From NCBI RefSeq assembly GCF_020171745.1, contig NZ_JAIVAH010000004.1, forward strand, positions 372,001 to 436,000: 64,000 bases of DNA, read 5' to 3'. The stretch comes from Prescottella equi. GTDB taxonomy: Bacteria; Actinomycetota; Actinomycetes; Mycobacteriales; Mycobacteriaceae. The position numbers and the translations under genes are program-made. How positions within the stretch are numbered: the first letter of the stretch is position 1; each line of letters starts with the position of its first letter. Below the pieces are notes generated by a model. It searched no databases. It was given only the letters and a program-made list of their open reading frames with translations, and was not told where the DNA came from. Shown in pieces: positions 60,497 through 64,000 of this stretch.

Positions 60497-61273
60497 GTGA
60501 GCAGCACATCCTCGAGTTCGACGACGACCACCGCCCTCGTCACCGGCGGCACCGGCGGGATCGGAGCCGCGATCGTCCGGCAACTCGCCGCCGAGGGACA
60601 CAATGTCGTCCTGACCTACCGGTCCAACGCCGACGCCGCCGCCAAGGTGGTCGCCGAGGCCGAGGAACTCGGCGTCCGCGCCGCCGCACACGCCGTCGAC
60701 CTGACCGACGCCCAGCAGTTGGCCGACCTGGTCGCGGCGGTCACCGCCGACTTCGGCGACCTGTCGATCCTGGTCCACGCGGCCGGCCCGCACGTGCCGA
60801 TGGTGCACCTGTCGAAGGTCGAGCCGTCCACGTACGCAGCGCATCTCAACGACGAGGCAACCGCGTTCTTCACCGTGGTGCAGGCCTGCCTGCACGCACT
60901 CCGTGAGGCGTCGGGGTCGGTGGTCGCCGTCACCTCCGCGGCCACCGACCGCTACCCTGTCCGGGACGGACTGTCGGCCGGAACCAAGGGCGCGATCGAG
61001 GCGCTCGTTCGCGGGTTCGCCGCGGAGGAGGGCCGTTTCGGCGTCCGCTTCAACTCGGTCGGCCCCGGCATGCTCACCGACGGCATGGCCGAACGCCTCA
61101 TCAGCTCCCAGAGCCTGGACCAGCGGGCGCTCGACGTCACGATGAGCCGGATCCCGCTGCAGAAGTTCGGAACCGCGGTCGACATCGCCGAGGCCGTCTG
61201 CTTCCTCGCGAGCTCCAAGGCCGGTTTCGTGACGGGCCAGAAGCTCAACGTCGACGGCGGCTACACCGTCTGA
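60497..61273 (+). CDS. SDR family protein lacking the catalytic Tyr
   Basis: This 258-residue FabG-like protein starts at GTG 60497, with AGGGAG seven bases upstream. It has the cofactor motif VTGGTGGIG and a C-terminal FVTGQKLNVDGGYTV. The active-site region reads VTSAATDRYPVRDGLSAGTKGAIEAL. The Lys is kept, but the residue four places before it, normally Tyr, is Ser. An unaligned Tyr lies 12 residues before the Lys. The enzyme may be inactive, use another residue or have a binding or regulatory role. No partner gene is adjacent. Confidence 0.8.
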   Translation: MSSTSSSSTTTTALVTGGTGGIGAAIVRQLAAEGHNVVLTYRSNADAAAKVVAEAEELGVRAAAHAVDLTDAQQLADLVAAVTADFGDLSILVHAAGPHVPMVHLSKVEPSTYAAHLNDEATAFFTVVQACLHALREASGSVVAVTSAATDRYPVRDGLSAGTKGAIEALVRGFAAEEGRFGVRFNSVGPGMLTDGMAERLISSQSLDQRALDVTMSRIPLQKFGTAVDIAEAVCFLASSKAGFVTGQKLNVDGGYTV

Positions 61274-61295
61274 GCCGCACCCCGTCGGCTCGAGA

Positions 61296-61862
61296 TCACG
61301 GCAGCAGCATCCGCGCCGAGATCTCGAGCCGGTCGGCGATGTGCCCGTACGAGTCGTAGCCCATACCGGCCCGCAGCAGCGCGCCCGCGTACAGCATCTC
61401 GAGCGCCTCGAGGAGATCGTCGTCGGGTTCGTCGCCCATCGCGTCGAGCAGCCGCTTGCGGATCTCGAGCCCGATGCGCGCCCGCAGGTGCACGACGTCG
61501 GGGTCGCGGCCGAGCAGCGCGGTCGTGACCGCGGCCGCCAGTTCGGGCTCGTCCGAGACCAGCAGCGCGACACTGCGCAGCACCTCGACGATGCGGGTGG
61601 TCCGGTCGTCGGAGACCGGTTCATCCGTCGGCATCACGGACAGCCTGCGCCAGAACACCTCCGCGACCAGGTGCTCCTTCGACGAGAAGTAGGTGTACGC
61701 GGTGGCGGGCGCCACCCCGGCCTGCTTCGCCACCAAACGAACGGTCAATCCGGCGAACCCGTTCTCGCGTAACACCTCCACGGCACAGCGAGTCAGCCGA
61801 GACACCGTCTCGGCCTGCTTGGTCGTCAGCCGACGACGGGTCGATTCGAAATCGCCAGACAC
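61296..61862 (-). CDS. TetR family transcriptional regulator
   Basis: The GTG at 61862 gives 188 residues. The helix-turn-helix is GFAGLTVRLVAKQAGVAPATAYTYFSSKEHLVAE, near residues 33-66, and is typical of TetR proteins in actinobacterial steroid and hydrocarbon clusters. It follows the KstD-like flavoprotein by 11 bases on the same strand. It is thus probably co-transcribed with it and may control it. The ligand is unknown. Confidence 0.85.
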   Translation of the reverse strand: MSGDFESTRRRLTTKQAETVSRLTRCAVEVLRENGFAGLTVRLVAKQAGVAPATAYTYFSSKEHLVAEVFWRRLSVMPTDEPVSDDRTTRIVEVLRSVALLVSDEPELAAAVTTALLGRDPDVVHLRARIGLEIRKRLLDAMGDEPDDDLLEALEMLYAGALLRAGMGYDSYGHIADRLEISARMLLP

Positions 61863-61873
61863 ATGTCCGGAGG

Positions 61874-63493
61874 CTACGCGAGCCTCCCGGCCCGTGCCAC
61901 GACGGCCCCCGCCCGACGCCCCGAGTACACGCAGTCGGCGATGGACAGGCCGCTGACGTAGGACTCCGAGCACACCCCGACCGCGGTGCGCCCGGCGGCG
62001 TACAGGCCCGAGATCGGAGCGCCGTCCGCCCCGGTCACCGCCCCGGTCCACTCGTCGACCGTCAGACCGCCGAGCGTGAGCACCGGGCACGGGAACCCGG
62101 CCTGCACCCGGATCGAGCAGTCGAACGCATAGAACGGACCATCCACGAGCGGCGTGACGTGGGCAGGGTCCTTGCCCATCGCGTCGGGCGCCCCCGCCCG
62201 ACGGTCCGCGTTGTACCGCTCGAGCGTCCGCGCCAGACCCGCCGGGTCGATGCCGGTGCGGCGCGCGAGCTCCTCCGCCGTCGCGCCCTTCTTGTGGCCC
62301 ACGGTGTAGAGGTACGTCGTCTGCAGGCGCTGGAACCACAGCGTCTGCTCCGGAACCTGACGCTTCGCGTCGGCAAGTACCCGGGAATCGACGACCAGGT
62401 ACGCCGAGACGTCGGTCTGCTCGGCGATGTGCTCGCCGACCTTCGCGCCGTAGAACAGTTCGTTGCAGATGCGCTCGCCCTCCTTGTTGACGAGCACCCC
62501 CTCGGTCATCGCGATCGGCGGATTGATGAAGCGCCACGCCGACACCCGTTCCATCCGGTCGGTGGCGCCGCCGGCCGACTGCCCCAGCCGGATACCGCTG
62601 CCGTCGTCGCCGATCGTCCCGAGCCCGGTGCCACCGAGGTAACGCGGCGCGTGCTCGCCGAGCATCTCCCGGTTGAAGACGAAGCCGCCGGCCGCGAGGA
62701 TCACGCCCTTGCGCGCCCGGTACCGGCGCACCACCGAGTGCTTTTCCTCGATGCGGCGGATCGGCCCGTCCATGAGGCGGCCGATCGGACGGTAGTAGAG
62801 GTTCCACTTCCGGTTCTGCGACCCGAGCACCCGGTGCAGGAGGCGGCGCCCGCGGGCCCGCGGATCCACCTCACGACACTCGATGCCGATCACCGCGCCG
62901 GCGTCGTCGGTGATCAGCGACGTCACCGTCGTCTGGCAGCGCACGTCGATGCGACGCTTGCGGGCCGACTTCGCCATCGCGGAGAAGAACACCTTGCCCG
63001 ACGTTCCCTTGCCCTTGGTCCGGTGACCGCGCGGGGCCGGTGTCGCCGCGTCCTTGTAGGGCGGCGCCAGCTCGTTGCCCGAGTAGTACAGGTAGTAGTC
63101 GTTGGTGGGGTACGACGTCTTCCGCGGCGCCATGCTGCCCTCGAACGGCACTCCCAACCGCTCGAGCCACTGCAGGTTCTCGACGCTGCGCCCACAGAAG
63201 TCCTCGAGCAGTTCGTCGGAGACCACGCCCGCCGTCTCGAGCTTCAGGTAGTCGAACATCGCCGACGTGGTGTCGTCGAAGCCGGCCTCCTTCTGCTGCG
63301 CGGTTCCGCCGCCCGCGTAGTAGATTCCGCCGCTGATCGCGGTCGCGCCGCCGCCCTGGAACCGCTCCACGACGAGCACGTCTGCGCCCAGGTCGGCCGC
63401 CTCGATCGCGGCGCTGGCACCGGCCGCACCGAACCCGACCACCACGACGTCCGCCTCGCCGTCCCACTTCTCGGATCCACCGTACGACTGCAT
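61874..63493 (-). CDS. KstD-like FAD-dependent dehydrogenase
   Basis: The 539-residue flavoprotein starts at ATG 63493, with GGGAGG six bases upstream. The FAD-binding motif VVVVGFGAAGASAAIEAADLG and VVERFQGGGATAISGG are near the N-terminus. A C-terminal FAD contact is in GLYAAGRTAVGVCSESYVSGLSIADCVYSGRRAG. The fold and length match the 3-ketosteroid dehydrogenase / fumarate-reductase flavoprotein group, in particular the Rv1817-like branch. Delta-1- or delta-4-type steroid desaturation is possible, but the KstD catalytic Tyr set is not clear to me. It lies between a flavin-dependent monooxygenase and a TetR gene. Confidence 0.82.
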   Translation of the reverse strand: MQSYGGSEKWDGEADVVVVGFGAAGASAAIEAADLGADVLVVERFQGGGATAISGGIYYAGGGTAQQKEAGFDDTTSAMFDYLKLETAGVVSDELLEDFCGRSVENLQWLERLGVPFEGSMAPRKTSYPTNDYYLYYSGNELAPPYKDAATPAPRGHRTKGKGTSGKVFFSAMAKSARKRRIDVRCQTTVTSLITDDAGAVIGIECREVDPRARGRRLLHRVLGSQNRKWNLYYRPIGRLMDGPIRRIEEKHSVVRRYRARKGVILAAGGFVFNREMLGEHAPRYLGGTGLGTIGDDGSGIRLGQSAGGATDRMERVSAWRFINPPIAMTEGVLVNKEGERICNELFYGAKVGEHIAEQTDVSAYLVVDSRVLADAKRQVPEQTLWFQRLQTTYLYTVGHKKGATAEELARRTGIDPAGLARTLERYNADRRAGAPDAMGKDPAHVTPLVDGPFYAFDCSIRVQAGFPCPVLTLGGLTVDEWTGAVTGADGAPISGLYAAGRTAVGVCSESYVSGLSIADCVYSGRRAGAVVARAGRLA

Positions 63494-63528
63494 GTTTCGC
63501 CTCCCACTACTTCTTGCGGCCTGAAGAA

Positions 63529-64000
63529 TCACACCCACGCGTCGTGGATGTCCCGACCGAGTTCGTTGCGCCCGAACAACACCAGCGGCTGGTACGGGTC
63601 GTTGATCACGTGCGCCCGGCCCGCGTGGGCGTCGCGCCAGAAACGCTGGATGGGGGTGTCGGTGCGCAGGCCACCCCCGCCGGTGTGGTCGAACAGACGG
63701 TCGATCGCCCGGACCGCCATGCCCGACGCGCTCACCTGGTCGCGACGGGTCTTGACGCGCAACGACACCGGGATGCGGACGTCGGCGTGCGCGAAGTCCA
63801 GCATCTCGGAGAGGTTGCGCTCCAACTGCATCCCGGCCAGTTCGATGTCGCGCGCAGACTCGGCGAGCGCGGCCTGCATGAACTGGTCGTCGGTGAACCG
63901 CAGCGGACTCACGGCGGCCGTTCGCCCGGCCTGGAACGCGGTGAACGCGGAGTACGCCCCGTCGGCCATGCCGACGATGGGGGCGGTGATCGTCGTCGAG
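63529..64000 (-). CDS. Flavin-dependent monooxygenase, acyl-CoA-dehydrogenase-like (HsaA-type), partial
   Basis: The gene runs off the right edge, so only the last 156 residues are present. The frame continues upstream through the window end (STTITAPIVGM). The visible part has QLERNLSEMLDFAH, TPIQRFWRDAHAGRAHVINDPYQPLVLFGRNELG, a C-terminal helix pattern seen in HsaA and group D flavin hydroxylases. HsaA hydroxylates a phenolic steroid-degradation intermediate with reduced flavin from HsaB. The specific substrate cannot be assigned from this fragment. The flavoprotein gene starts 35 bases downstream on the same strand. Confidence 0.75.
   Translation of the reverse strand, partial: STTITAPIVGMADGAYSAFTAFQAGRTAAVSPLRFTDDQFMQAALAESARDIELAGMQLERNLSEMLDFAHADVRIPVSLRVKTRRDQVSASGMAVRAIDRLFDHTGGGGLRTDTPIQRFWRDAHAGRAHVINDPYQPLVLFGRNELGRDIHDAWV

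Overview
The window is GC-rich, densely coded actinobacterial chromosome. A mycolyltransferase of the antigen 85 type, a 3-ketosteroid 9-alpha-hydroxylase oxygenase (KshA), a complete prpDBC methylcitrate operon with a PrpR-type regulator, an IdeR-like iron box and a UsfX/SigF pair together point to a mycolic-acid-containing actinomycete, most probably Rhodococcus or a close relative. This is an inference from gene content. I saw no rRNA, tRNA, CRISPR array, transposase or prophage gene.

Layout. 1-7.4 kb: a SigF partner-switching region. It holds the end of a STAS protein, an RsbW-like kinase, a UsfX-like anti-sigma factor and sigF, then a phospholipase D gene, a second RsbW-like kinase, and an opposing operon of REC-PP2C phosphatase, CHASE3 histidine kinase and response regulator. 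7.5-13.2 kb: a TetR/esterase pair, a VOC protein, a secreted protein, the DAHP synthase gene aroG behind an aromatic leader peptide, and an ArsR gene followed by a frameshifted SRPBCC gene. 13.3-17.5 kb: a nitroreductase, then an ABC-2 exporter with its own NarL-type two-component system. 17.5-23.5 kb: a TetR gene divergent from a CYP125-like P450, a phosphotransferase, a hypothetical protein and an orphan oligopeptide-type binding lipoprotein. 23.6-30.9 kb: metE, a secreted Ig-like-repeat protein, an iron-regulated siderophore-interacting protein, a 3-hydroxyisobutyrate-dehydrogenase-like enzyme and a membrane-anchored beta-propeller protein. 31-36.2 kb: prpR and prpDBC. 36.3-39.6 kb: a lower-GC segment with a folate-independent methionine synthase pair (mesD, mesX/DUF1852) and a LysR regulator. 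39.7-44.5 kb: a FecCD-type importer with two paralogous binding lipoproteins and a methyltransferase. 44.7-52.3 kb: two divergent MFS transporters, an IclR regulator, kshA, a small CxxC protein, an SDR and a KstR2-like TetR. 52.4-64 kb: a ClpC-like ATPase behind a HAIR-like element, an MFS transporter, VOC and SDR genes, the mycolyltransferase, an RluA-type pseudouridine synthase, an atypical SDR, a TetR, a KstD-like flavoprotein and a flavin-dependent monooxygenase that runs off the right edge.

How the genes work together. Three themes recur. The first is stress signalling by partner switching at the left end. The second is sterol or propionate-yielding substrate catabolism: CYP125-like P450, KshA, KstD-like flavoprotein and prpDBC. 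The third is methionine and metal supply: metE, mesDX, the siderophore-interacting protein and the FecCD importer. The intergenic regions are rich in readable control signals. These include a leader peptide coding Tyr-Phe-Trp-Phe before aroG, a perfect 24-bp dyad on the arsR promoter, and a 22-bp operator shared between the iclR promoter and the SDR/TetR promoter. There is also a LysR-type double site before mesX, a HAIR-like element at the Clp gene and many long perfect-stem terminators.
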